This document shows positions 11,749 to 21,711 of a DNA stretch of 64,000 nt, piece by piece. The notes under the pieces were generated by a model. The model was not told the origin of the DNA. It was given only the letters and a program-made list of their open reading frames with translations, and did not search any database. The translations under genes were made by a program, and so were the position numbers. The DNA lies in the NCBI GenBank assembly GCA_949357655.1, contig CASHTG010000008.1:992001-1056000 (forward strand), in the 5' to 3' direction. Source of the stretch: Parascedosporium putredinis. Taxonomy: Eukaryota > Ascomycota > Sordariomycetes > Microascales > Microascaceae. Each line of letters starts with the position of its first letter. Positions within the stretch are counted from its first letter, which is position 1.

Positions 11749-13778
11749 ATGCGAGACGCAGCCATAGCTCCCCACTGCCACCAAGCTTGGAATGAGCACA
11801 AGGAACAGATCACTGATTTATATATCACCGAAAGTCACACGTTAAAAGAGGTAATGGAGATAATGGCTCAAGCGGGATTCACGGCGTCGTAAGTCCATTC
11901 GGCCTAAAGTTCTCGATTATTGCTAATCAGTTTGGCGGAAGGCCACAGCAATATAATTCGAGATTTCGTCAATGGGGTCTCAGGAAAAACCACAAGCGTG
12001 CGCATCCGCAAGACGGGGAATACGCCAAAAGTGGTATGAATGCAAACCTGCAGGCATATCTAGACTACGTACTTACATGTACTCTACTAACATTGGAAAC
12101 TTGGTCTAGGGCCGAATCTCAATCCAAATAAGATCCGGCGTACGCGGGAATCAGCCCTGCTACCGCGTCCAGGGTCAAATTTTCACCAGCCGCCCGGGAT
12201 GGCACTCGCATGCGCTCTTCCCGCAATGCTTCGCGGAGGGGCTCACACGGGGTTACATTCAGGCTCACAGATTCACACCACGAACGGCACCCAGCTGCCC
12301 GTCTTTAGCGTTGAAACACTCCCCAATGGAGAAGTTATGGGATTTGCCACCGAGATGTTTAATGCCAGTAATGGTCAAGTATATTTGGACCCGCTGAAGC
12401 TTCTCCTATATCGATATTCAGACCGACCGATGACTAACGCTAAGAAAAGGGAGGAGCATCAGGTTTACCAGTGCCAGAGAGCTCCGTGAATAGGCACCCC
12501 GGGTTTCAGGACCTTGAAACGGTGGAATTTTCACCTCTGCAATCAGTTGATGTAGCAGATGCCGTCGAACGCGCTGCTGGGGTCGTAAGCGGCCCCTCAT
12601 CGCCCAGCCCCTCATCGCCCAGCCCCTCATCGCCCAGCCCTTTGCGCCAACCCATCCACCAGGCGACCCAGGCCGAAAACATGCGAAGCGTCGAATTTCT
12701 CCTCAAGATTTCCCCAGGCTGTGCCACAGCTGTCGGAAGCGATGGAGTCACCCCATTGTTGCTCGCATCCGAGAATGGCTCCACAGACATTGTTGGGGTG
12801 CTTCTGAACTGCATCATGCATCTCAGCACTGACGCGCATACGCAAATCAATAATTGTGGGAAGGATAAGCGTACGCCCCTTCATCGGGCAGCCCAGAGCG
12901 GACACCTAGGCGTGGTTAAGAAGCTTCTTGAATATGGCGCCGACGCGGACAGTCGGGATAAAGATGGCATATCCCCTTGTGGAGCGCCGTGCGCCAGGGC
13001 CATCACCATATAGTCACAATCTTACTGGATTACGAGGCTGATCCCAACATGACTCCTAGAGAGGAGAGCGGCGGCCAATCCATCAAGCGGCCCGGAATAG
13101 CCACGCCGAGGCCGTCAGACATCTCCCTGAGGCAAAGGATGACGCTAGACCTGAGATGCACACCTTCAACGAAGAGGTGCCGTCGCCACTTTACCTGGCA
13201 GCTCAGACTGGCAACACAGCCATTGGAAAGCTCTTACTGGCGTGTGGGGCGAACCATGAATTTGAGCTGGGATCATCGAAATATCGGCCACTACATCAAG
13301 CTGTACAAAACGGCCATCTCGAGTTCGTTGGCCTCCTGCTCAGCTCCAAGGTCTATGTTGATCCTCGCGAAGAAGATGGTTGGACGCCTCTAATGTTAGC
13401 AGCGCAAGAAAACCATCTCACAATCGTGGACCTGCTCATACTGAACAGTGCGAATGTCAACGCGAGGGGAGACGATGATGTGACTGCTCTGTGGATAGCC
13501 TCCCAGCACGGCCACATTGACATAGTTAAGCGGCTCCATCAGGCCGAAGCTAAGGTGATTATGTGTCAAACCTTTGGAGAAGACCCATTCACCAGGCTTG
13601 TCAAAACGCACATCTCGAAGTTGTCAAATACCTGGTTGAAAATATGGGCGAGGATGTCAATGTGAAGACAGAAAACCATGCAACGCCGATGCTCCTCGCC
13701 GCTCAAGGAAACGAAGATGTCAGAGTTGAGCTACTCGAATATCTACATGAAAAAGGAGCTCGGGCGGTGATCACCTAG
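11749..13778 (+). CDS. Clr5 domain protein with ankyrin repeats
   Basis: The N terminus is a Clr5-type domain (named after a fission-yeast silencing protein, probably DNA-binding): W-N-E-H-K, then ITDLYITESHTLKEVMEIM, continuing across intron 1 as QQYNSRFRQWGLRKN. Exon 1 is 11749-11888, exon 2 11942-12033, exon 3 12110-12378, and exon 4 starts near 12450. After a linker with a threefold 15-nt repeat (12594-12645, encoding repeated PSSPS), at least six ankyrin repeats follow, for example TPLHRAAQSGHLGVVKKLLE, PLHQAVQNGHLEFVGLLL, TPLMLAAQENHLTIVDLLI and PIHQACQNAHLEVVKYLVE. Such architectures occur in fungal accessory regions and are presumed scaffold or regulatory proteins. Three frame changes (near 12977, 13070 and 13560) each fit one missing base; the ankyrin consensus is intact across them, so decay is less likely than sequence error. 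The stop at 13776-13778 follows a short non-ankyrin tail. Confidence 0.7.
12594..12645 (+). repeat. 15-nt tandem repeat in the Pro/Ser linker
   Basis: Three copies of CCCCTCATCGCCCAG lie head to tail within the Clr5-ankyrin coding region. They encode a repeated Pro-Ser-Ser-Pro-Ser motif and may vary in copy number between strains. Confidence 0.85.
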
Positions 13779-14160
13779 GCAGAACTAATAGAGGACGTCA
13801 GCACATGGGTGATCATTATAGTTAATTTAAGCCTCTGGTGCATATATCCGCGAAAAATACAATCGGGTTCCTTCGTTACAGGCCCATACTTTACATTTCT
13901 TTCTATGACGTTCCAACCCTCCAACCCAGGGCTAGTGGCTTTAGGTACCATTAGTCAGCATCACAATGTGCCCTGATCTAAAGCAGGAAGGGGTTCTCAA
14001 GGACTCGTAAAGAAAAGGAAAATGAAGGACTACGTAAGTTTGCCTAATTGAACTACATCAATTGCTAGATGTGTGAGTACGAATGGTATTGTCTACCCAG
14101 CGACCCCTAACTCCGTGAACCAATCTCCTCCCAAAGCCTAATCACGAATCCAAGTTCAGT
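13779..14160. other. Intergenic region between convergent genes
   Basis: It contains the 3' flanks of the Clr5-ankyrin gene and of the flavoprotein gene on the other strand. I see no further gene. Confidence 0.5.
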
Positions 14161-15759
14161 TTACAGGTGGAAATCATCAGCCTTGGTGGCCTTGACTCCG
14201 CGGCGCGCCCAGACGCCTTCAATGTTCATGTCCAGTGCCCCATCCTCCTTCATGTTGACAAACGGCTCGGTTGCTCCGTTAGCGGTGTCTGGATTTCTAA
14301 AGATCATATTCTTGGTCTAGTGATGTTTTGCTGGTTAGTCTCAACATTTCGCCCATCAGAGAGTAAGAGATGCAGCCTTGCGGGGAGAGGAGAGGGCCAA
14401 GAGAAGGGGTTACACATACAACCCCAAGAGTGAGGTGAATCGCGGGCGGGTTCACCACCAACGTATCCGTAGGTTCACGGCCTTCAATCATGGCAGCGAT
14501 GTTCTTGGCCACCACCTCGACCTGTGCCATGCCGGGTCTCGCGGCCTTGTGGGCCTTCGTATCGGCGATGTCTCCCGCGGCAAAGATGTGCGGATAGGCC
14601 GGATCCTGCAGCTGCAGCGTCGGCTTGACAGCGAGGAATCCGTTTGCCGGGTTGATGAGGGGGATCCCGTCGTCGGCTTCAACGTCTTGACGAAATCGTT
14701 GTTGGGAATCTGGCCCGTGGCGGGGATGACGAGGTCCGCTGCTACTGTGCGGCCGTCCTTGAGCTCTAGCTCGAAGGGCTGTGTCGGGTAGCCGCCTTCC
14801 GGCACCACTGCCCTGACACCGGTGATAGCCCTGTAATGATATACGTCAGCTATGGATCTTCCTCGTTATCGTCATCCTTATTGCTACTTACTTGACCCCA
14901 AGCTCCTCGAACCTATCACGAATGATCTGGTCCATCTTTGGGTGGTAGAGCGGCATCAACCGATCCCGGGAATGGACCAGGGTCACATCCTTGTCGGGAT
15001 AAATCTCCTTCAAGTCCGTCGCCATTTGACGCCCACAGCACCGCCGCCGACGATGACAATCTTGTGCGCGCCTTGAATCTTTGCTGGTACGACCGGAGAT
15101 AATCTACCGACGACGCCTTATCCTCGTGCTCCATGGTCCCGGGCGCCGGTAGCCGCGTGCCTGTCGTGATGACGACATAGTCGTAGGGGACTTCCTTGGT
15201 CCCCTGCCAGTCGCGGTCGAGGACGATGCGGTCGGGGAACAGGGAGAGGACCTTGGCGCGGACGACGGAATGGCGTGATGGGTCGGATGCGGTGGAGAAG
15301 GCCGCTGTGTAGGGAATGAAGGCTTTGTGTTCGTGGCTGGGGATAACGGAGAATCGGGGCTGCGAAATGATGGTTTGTTAGTACTCTTCACATTTCAAGC
15401 ACGCAGTGCTCATTTCCTTGATGTTGGTTTTTTGTTCGAAAAAGGGCATGGAGGGACGTACAAAGGCAAAGAGATGGTGGAAGTGGGAGTGGGGTTCGAC
15501 CAAAAGGACCTGCGCAAGAGAAAAATTAGTTGACTTTAAGGCATCGTAGAAGATCGTTATTCGCTATGTGTAACTTACCCTATGCGTCGCGGGGAGGATG
15601 TTGACGAGCTCCTTGACAGCAGCCTGTGATGGTTGCGGTTAGTGTCGGGTTCCGAAATCGCACGACGGCCAAGCAAGGGAGCAATTGCGGATTTGGAGAA
15701 CTTACCAGGCCAACGTAGGACCCGCCAACGACGACGACGTTCTTGAGAGTAGATATCAT
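14161..15759 (-). CDS. AIF/AMID-like FAD-dependent NAD(P)H oxidoreductase
   Basis: A pyridine nucleotide-disulphide type flavoprotein related to apoptosis-inducing-factor-like oxidoreductases (AMID/FSP1 group), expected to move electrons from NAD(P)H to a quinone or similar acceptor. The N terminus gives the FAD site (NVVVVGGSYVGL, exon 1, 15759-15706). Later come HSHFHHLFAF, TGTRLPAPG, a second dinucleotide fold (KIVIVGGGAVGV), the ATG motif in ADLVIPATGQIPNNDF and the C-terminal FAD contact HIFAAGDIADT. Five or more short introns are seen; the last exon ends at the TAA at 14163-14161. There is no targeting peptide or membrane segment, so a cytosolic or peripheral protein is likely. Three frame changes (in the second dinucleotide fold, just after it, and before ADDGIPLINP) each need one added base; all conserved motifs survive. 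The physiological substrate is unknown. Confidence 0.8.
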
Positions 15760-16998
15760 AGTGACGAGACGTTAATTGATGACACGAAAACAAACATACA
15801 CAGGCTGTGAAGGAAAAGGGAAGCTCAAAGGTTAAGATGAAGCTACCGGTCGATCCTGATCCGGAGACAGCTCACTTCTTAAGGGTCCAAGTCTCACCAC
15901 TCGGAAATGCGGGTGTTCGGGTTCGCGTGGAGCTCCAGCTCAACTTCGCTGCGAACTCGGCCCCGCCAATGAAGATGTCCACCCAATCGGAGCGTCGGCA
16001 CTCGGATTTACATGGGGCTCGAGAAAGCTTTCCTCGAGTCGCACCAGACATCTCCGGCACTAGCGTCGGCATTTTCCTTCTTTTTGCCCTTCTCTTTGTA
16101 GCTTTCGGAGATTGATAAGCAAAAAGCGTCTCACGCCCGGTCTTTTCGAGCCGGTCGCTCTTTGTGGAGGGGGTAGCAACGGCGAATGCTCGCTCTGGAG
16201 AATTCTAGCTTGCGGGGAGCCCCTGCATCTATGACGTGTGGGGAAGATGGCATATTGCGTCTTCTGGTTCGGTCCGGTTCCGGCTGAGAATTTAGCTCCT
16301 AAAGGCGAGCAGACCGAAATTTCACACACAATCATCCACGGATGGTCGGCGAGTCGGCGATTTCTCCGCCGTTCCGTTTACGGGTGAATTTCCTCCTCGG
16401 ACGAGGCCATGCAAGTGAAGAGCACACTTTTGTTGCTCAGCTGACCCTGGCCTGCCTAGGTATACCGGCCCTCAACCTCTGGCATCCCGATGCAACGGCC
16501 TCCCCACTTCGGCTCGGATCAACGGATAGGAACCCGCAGCCCTATTTCCACATGACAGCACCCATAGGAAGCATACTAAGCCTAGTTTACCTTAAAGAGC
16601 CATATATGGACAATCCTACTAATTTCCTGGTCTCCCGCCAGTCGATGACCACGGTCTAACTGCCTTCGTACATCGCAGCCCCATTATGAGACGGGTGAGA
16701 GAATCACGACCTCGTCAGGTGTGCTTGGAGGTCGCCACTCTTGTGAAAGTCCCCCTTTCAAGAATGTCATGGTCATCACGTACAAACGCAAGTAAAAAGA
16801 ATGCCAAGGCTGCAGAAAAAGTGAAGTATGCCATATATGATTCCCTATATTTTAATTGCATTGTTGAGTCCATTTATGTAGCCCCTTTCTCTAGTATAAC
16901 CATCCCTCCGCCGAGAAATCATAAGACCGTTCCATTTGATACCTATCCGCCAAAGCAGAGAAAAAGAAAAAGAAAACGCAAGAAGAGTGAGCAATTCG
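15760..16998. other. Intergenic region
   Basis: Upstream flank of the flavoprotein gene and 3' flank of the dehydrogenase gene. Open frames such as 15807-16115 have no recognisable signature. Nothing else is seen. Confidence 0.45.
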
Positions 16999-18605
16999 CT
17001 ACAGTCCACCAAGCGTGACAGTCTTGATGTTTTGGTATTCGGCCAGACCGTACTTGCTGCCCTCCCTTCCGACACCGCTCTCCTTGACACCACCGAACGG
17101 GCTCTCCGCAGCGCTGATCAGGCCCGTGTTGACACCAATCATGCCGCACTCCAATTTCCTAGCCACCCTCATGACGCGGCGGAGATCCGCGCTGAAAAGT
17201 AGCCGGCCAAGCCAAACTCAGTATCGTTCGCCATGGCCAAGACCTCGGCCTCGTCGGTAAAAGTGACGATGGGGGCCAAGGGTCCGAAAGTCTCCTCGGC
17301 CAGCACGGCCATGCCCTCCTTGACGCCCGTGAGGACGGTGGGCTCGAAGAAGAAGCCCTTGAGGTGGGCGGGGGCTTGCCGCCGGTGCGCACCTTGGCGC
17401 CCTTGCTGACGGCGTCGTCGACGTGCTCCTGCACTTTTTAACGGCGGAGGCGTTGACGAGGGGGCCCTGGGTGGTGTCGGAGTCGACGCCCTTGCCGAGC
17501 TTGAGCTTCTCGACGCGTTCTATGAGTTTGGCGGTGAAGGGCTCCAGGACCTTTTCGTGGACAAAGAGTCGGTTCGCGCACTAGAAGGGAAAGAAGCGGT
17601 TAGCTAGATGGGACGGTTTCACCGCAGAGAAAAAGAAATGGGATTGCCATTTCGAACTTACCACGCAGGTCTGACCGGTGCATCGGAACTTGCACGCCAT
17701 GGCCGCATCGGCCGCTTGATCGATATCCGCATCCTCGAAAACGATAAAGGGTGCGTTTCCGCCCAACTCCATGCTGACCCTCTTCATCGTCTTAGCCGCC
17801 AACTCGGTGAGCATCTTGCCCACGCCAGTAGAGCCGGTGAAGCTGATCTTGCCGACCTTGGGGTTCTTGGCCAGCTCGAGAGACGCGTTCCTATCCTTGG
17901 TGGGGATGACGCTGACGCACTCGGCGGGGACGCCGGCCTCGACGGCGAGCTTGGCAAGGGCGAGGGCGGTGAAGGGGGTCTCGCTGGGGGCTTGATGACG
18001 ACGGCGCAGCCGGCGGCGAGGGCCGGGGCGATCTTGCGGGTGATCATTGCGGCGGGGAAGTTCCAGGGGGTGATGATGCCGCAGACGCCGATGGGCTCCT
18101 TGAAGGTGAGCACGGTGGTGTTGTGCGAGGAGGAGGGGATGACGTCGCCGTAGGAGCGGACGGCTTCGCCGGCGAACCAGTGCACGAAGGAGGCGGCGTA
18201 CTTGACCTCGCCTCGGGCTTCGGCGAGGGTCTTGCCGTTTTCGAGGGATAGGAGGACGGCGACTGTGGAGTGGGGAGGTGATTAGCAGAGACCAAGAAGA
18301 GGGAAAATGATTTAAGAAACAGAACGCAACTACTTACGATCCTCAGCGTTCTCCTCCATGGCAGCGTACCACTTGAGCAAGATCTCCGCCCTCTCCTTGG
18401 CGGTGGTGCCGTCGTAAAACTTCTTATACCCGTCGTACGCCGCATCAATGGCCTGGACGAAGTCGTCGTGGCCAAAGTTGGCGACCTGGCCGAGGACTTC
18501 ACCGGACGAAGGTTCGTATACGTCAAACGTGCCGTTGGGCGCCGTCTTCCACTGGCCGGCGACGAGGCCGCGGGATTCGAGGAGAGGGACGCTGCTGGAC
18601 GACAT
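16999..18605 (-). CDS. Succinate-semialdehyde dehydrogenase, NAD(P)+ (aldehyde dehydrogenase family)
   Basis: Oxidises succinate semialdehyde to succinate, the last step of the GABA shunt. Exons are 18605-18338, 18262-17662 and 17580-16999. Family motifs appear in order: LENGKTLAEARGEV, PWNFPAAMITRKIAPALAAG, FTGSTGVGK, VSMELGGNAPFIVF, the catalytic Cys in CTGQTCV, EETFGPLAPIV, and the C-terminal SPFGGVKESGVGREG. TGQTCV with CANR across intron 2 is typical of the SSADH branch rather than of general aldehyde dehydrogenases. The start MSSSS is chosen because the upstream reading has no mitochondrial-type leader; the enzyme is therefore probably cytosolic. Four one-base gaps break the frame, each in a 4-5 base homopolymer (17986-17990, 17435-17439, 17370-17374, 17195-17198). 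With one base restored in each, the family sequence is continuous (~490 residues, normal length). Confidence 0.85.
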
Positions 18606-20115
18606 GACGAGAGGATGAGGAGGAGTGGGTGGATTTGACTGAAAAGGTTTCGTGACGCAGCTCGCTTCTCCCAAGTGCTTGAGGAGAGAGAGATTCGACG
18701 TGACAATTAACAAGAATATGGAGAAGCACAAAAATACCCCGCGCGTCAATTGGAGAAGAAGAAAAAAAAAGAGCAACAATAGACTTTTTTTTGCTGCAAG
18801 ACAGGGTCCGGCAGGCACGCCAGCGGGATGCTGGACAGACTCCCGGGTCAGTTATAGCTCTTTTTCCTGGAAGCTTCCCTCGAGCGAGAGTGGGGCCAGC
18901 AGTTGGAGCATTGCTCCGTCATGATGCCGAGGTCTCTCTTGCCCCTCCAACCCTTCCTCCAACCCTCCAACCCTCCAACCCCAATGCTGCCAGCCTTTGG
19001 TGGACGCCGGCAATCCCCGATGCACGGGTGCCCACTCCCCCGGCAAACCCCAAAGCGGTTTAGTGGCGAGCTTTTAGGAGGACCACTCGGCCAGCCCAGC
19101 GCCCTTCTTGGGTATTCTTGCGGGAAAGCTCCATGTTCTTCGCGTTACCTGCTGTTTCTGTCCTACTGGCTGGGCGCCAAATGGCTGGCTCGTTGCTTGC
19201 ATCATAACTGGATCAGGGTACGTGTGAGAAGGCGGCAGGGTAACTATTGCCTATCGTACCCACACCTTTTTACCATCGCAGTTTTCTATCTCTAGTCCAT
19301 TATTGAATAAGAGTCACGGCCAGTCAATCTCAGGAACCATGATCTCGTCCTCGGAGAGGGAAAACAGTTTCACCTGATTTCTCAAAGGTGGTTTACTACG
19401 TTGTTTCCTTATTCCAGCTCTGGTGGCAAGCGTTATCTGATGACATGTCGCATCTCATTCGTACATGTCGCCACCCCTCCCTCCATCCGTGCTGCAAAGA
19501 CGTAGCACGCTCCTTTTCGAGAATAGATCCAACATATTCCTTAGCTTGATGACTAGCTGTATGACCCGTGAATGCATGTAGTGAAAAGCAGGCTATCATC
19601 GACTTTGCCATTGCCACACCCGAATTCGCATTTGTTCATGTTTCCCATGAGTTGGGCACGCATGTATGCGCGAGTCACCCCACTACGGCAAGCAACACCC
19701 CACTTGAGCATTCCCCAAATACCAAGACGGGAGATGTGCATGAGAGGGCTTGTCGGGTATTGAGATATCGCGGGGCCGCCACTTCCATACCGCGTACAAC
19801 CACCAAGGATGCGGTTTTATTCACGAACAATCAGAGAGCTAACATTTCACAATTTCGAAAAAGAGGCGGAATGGTTTCGTCAAGATCCGTTAATGATACT
19901 ATCTAGCCCAAAAAGAAGAAAAAGCCACTCAAACATCTCCCCGTATTCCATCTTGCAGAGTTCAGTTCGCTTTCACCAGGAACGAAGTAAATACATGAAT
20001 TGGTGTCGACACCGAGATGCCGCGAGAAGCCGGCCACCACGTGCTAACGTTTCCCAACTTCCTCCCACTAAGCCACTACAACACCATCTAAACAACTAAC
20101 AGCACAAGCAGTCAA
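18606..20115. other. Intergenic region
   Basis: Promoter of the dehydrogenase gene (which reads leftward) and 3' flank of the MAS3-like gene. I see no convincing gene; the open frame at 19568-19906 has no signature. Confidence 0.45.
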
Positions 20116-21511
20116 TTACAACCGCCGCGCCCACCTCATACCGGTAGACGCTCGCTTCGCATTTCTGTCTGCGTTGCCTGCATTGTTGTTGTTACCGACA
20201 TTGTTGTTGTTCCCGACATTATTGTTGTTACCGACATTGTTGTTGTTATTGACATTGTTATTGGCATTGTTGTTGTCGTTATTGTTGTCGTTATTGTTGT
20301 TATTGTTGTTGTTGTTGCGGTTGTTACCCCTATTCCGTCCGCGAGTCTGGCCAGCCCCTCCGTAGCCTCAGCCGCCGCCGTCGTCGAAGTCACAGCCGCA
20401 TTATCCGCAGGCACCTCGGGCAGAGGCAGCGTCTGCTGGGGGAACGCCGTGGTGGTGGGCGAGATCTTGAGGATCGCCTCGACCGCCGCCAGGTTCTGCT
20501 GGGCGCTGTCGGCGCCCGCGTTGGCGTTGGCCTGCACCGCCGCGGGGAGGTCCTGCTGGTTGGAGAGCACCTGCGCGAGCGTGGCCTCGAGCCCCTGCGC
20601 CGTCTTGATGTTCTGCGGCGTGTTGGCCGTGGCCTCTACGTCGGTTTGCTGCACGGCGAAGCAGCCGCCAAAGGGGCCTGCGAGGGCGTTGTTGCGGCAT
20701 CGCACGGTGCAGATGTTGCCGGTCGAGGCTATTACCAAACAGTTAGCTTTCGTTGATCCGAAATCTATCTGCCAGGAGAATGACATTAATCCCGGGACAT
20801 GGCAGGGGGCGTTCTTACCTCCGGTGCACTGGAAGTCGGCAGGCAGCTGGACGGTCATGACAAAGTCCTGGGCCTTGGCCTGGGAGAAGCCGTTGACGCC
20901 CGGAACGTTGTTGGTAACATTGAGGGGAATCTGCCCCGTGAGCCGGCTAGCATTGCTGGTAACGTCGAGGTCGCACGAGTAGGGACCCGCGCCGTCCGCG
21001 TTGACTTGGTGAATGGTAACCTGTAACAGCGTTAGCGTTTTCGAGCTTCGTCTCGTGCTTTGCTTTCTAGGAGCTATGCTTGAAACAGCCCTAGGAAGAT
21101 ACGAACCTCGATCGTGCTGCCCTTTTGTACCTGGGTGACGGCACCAGCCGCCAGGGCATTCTCCGTCTCTTCGCCAATGTCGATGTTGCCCGTGAGCTCC
21201 GTGCGACCGCATTCGTTGACGAGGTTGGCCTCGATCTCGGCATCGCGGATCAGGGTGCTGTCCTGCTGGCAAGGGTTGATGGTTGTGCAGTTGCGGGCAA
21301 TCTCGGGGTTTACTACGAAAAGTTGTCAGTGACCAGTCTCCTTTTAGTCCAAAGTGGGTGGATCTCTCGTATCCATGGGTGTATGAAGCGTACCTTTGAA
21401 CCCAACGCTTGCAGGGGAACCGGCATCGCCCTGAGCGTTGATGAGGACGCCGTGGCCGTGGGCAAGGCCCAACAAAGCCGACGCGACAAAGAACTCTGCG
21501 ATGGAAACCAT
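20116..21511 (-). CDS. Secreted Egh16/MAS3-like appressorial protein with Asn-rich tail
   Basis: Matches the gEgh16/MAS1-MAS3/CAS1 family of secreted proteins first found in powdery mildew and rice blast infection structures; the molecular activity is unknown. A signal peptide (MVSIAEFFVASALLGLAHG) is followed by HGVLINAQGDAGSPASVGF, then Cys-rich segments (NPEIARNCTTINPCQQ, NECGRTELTGNIDIGEE, GPYSCDLDVTSNA, STGNICTVRCRNNA). Intron 1 starts at 21393 and two more lie near 21020-21110 and 20730-20810. The C-terminal third is a Gln/Ala-rich region and then a tail of Asn runs broken by NVG and NAN units (about 20180-20330), ending KRASTGMRWARRL. That tail reads in frame only if one base is added to the CCCC run at 20355-20358; the unshifted frame gives an unlikely Thr-Ile repeat. 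Expression in infection structures is family knowledge, not seen here. Confidence 0.85.
20180..20330 (-). repeat. AAC/AAT trinucleotide-rich tract
   Basis: Repeats of GTT and ATT triplets on the plus strand (Asn codons on the coding strand) alternate with GTC units. They encode the Asn-rich tail of the MAS3-like protein. Copy number is likely variable. Confidence 0.85.
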
Positions 21512-21704
21512 AATGTCTGTCAAAGACGAGTGCTGAGCCAGCCAGCGATGTGAAGCGAAAGGGAAGGGTTACGAAAAAAGGAAAGGAAAGCAAACACCGA
21601 CGTGTGCAAAACAAGAACTTGAACGACTATCACCGGGACTTGATAAGAAGAAGAAGAAGAAGAGGAAGGACGATGACCTCAAGGGGGCATGACGGGGCAC
21701 ACAC

Positions 21705-21711
21705 ATATATA
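21705..21711 (-). promoter_or_regulatory. TATA-like element upstream of the MAS3-like gene
   Basis: TATATAT on the coding strand, about 195 nt before the ATG at 21511. It is a plausible core promoter, inferred from position only. Confidence 0.3.

Noticed and set aside
16999..18605. Dehydrogenase as a pseudogene
   Set aside because: All four breaks are one-base losses in homopolymers and all catalytic motifs are intact, matching the window-wide error pattern.
18330..18818. Longer dehydrogenase start with an upstream hydrophobic leader
   Set aside because: The upstream in-frame Leu/Phe-rich stretch does not resemble a mitochondrial leader; MSSSS at 18605 fits the family start.
20174..20365. 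Plus-strand Leu-rich open frame resembling a membrane helix
   Set aside because: It is the antisense reading of the Asn-rich tail of the MAS3-like gene, where TTG and TTA triplets give Leu.
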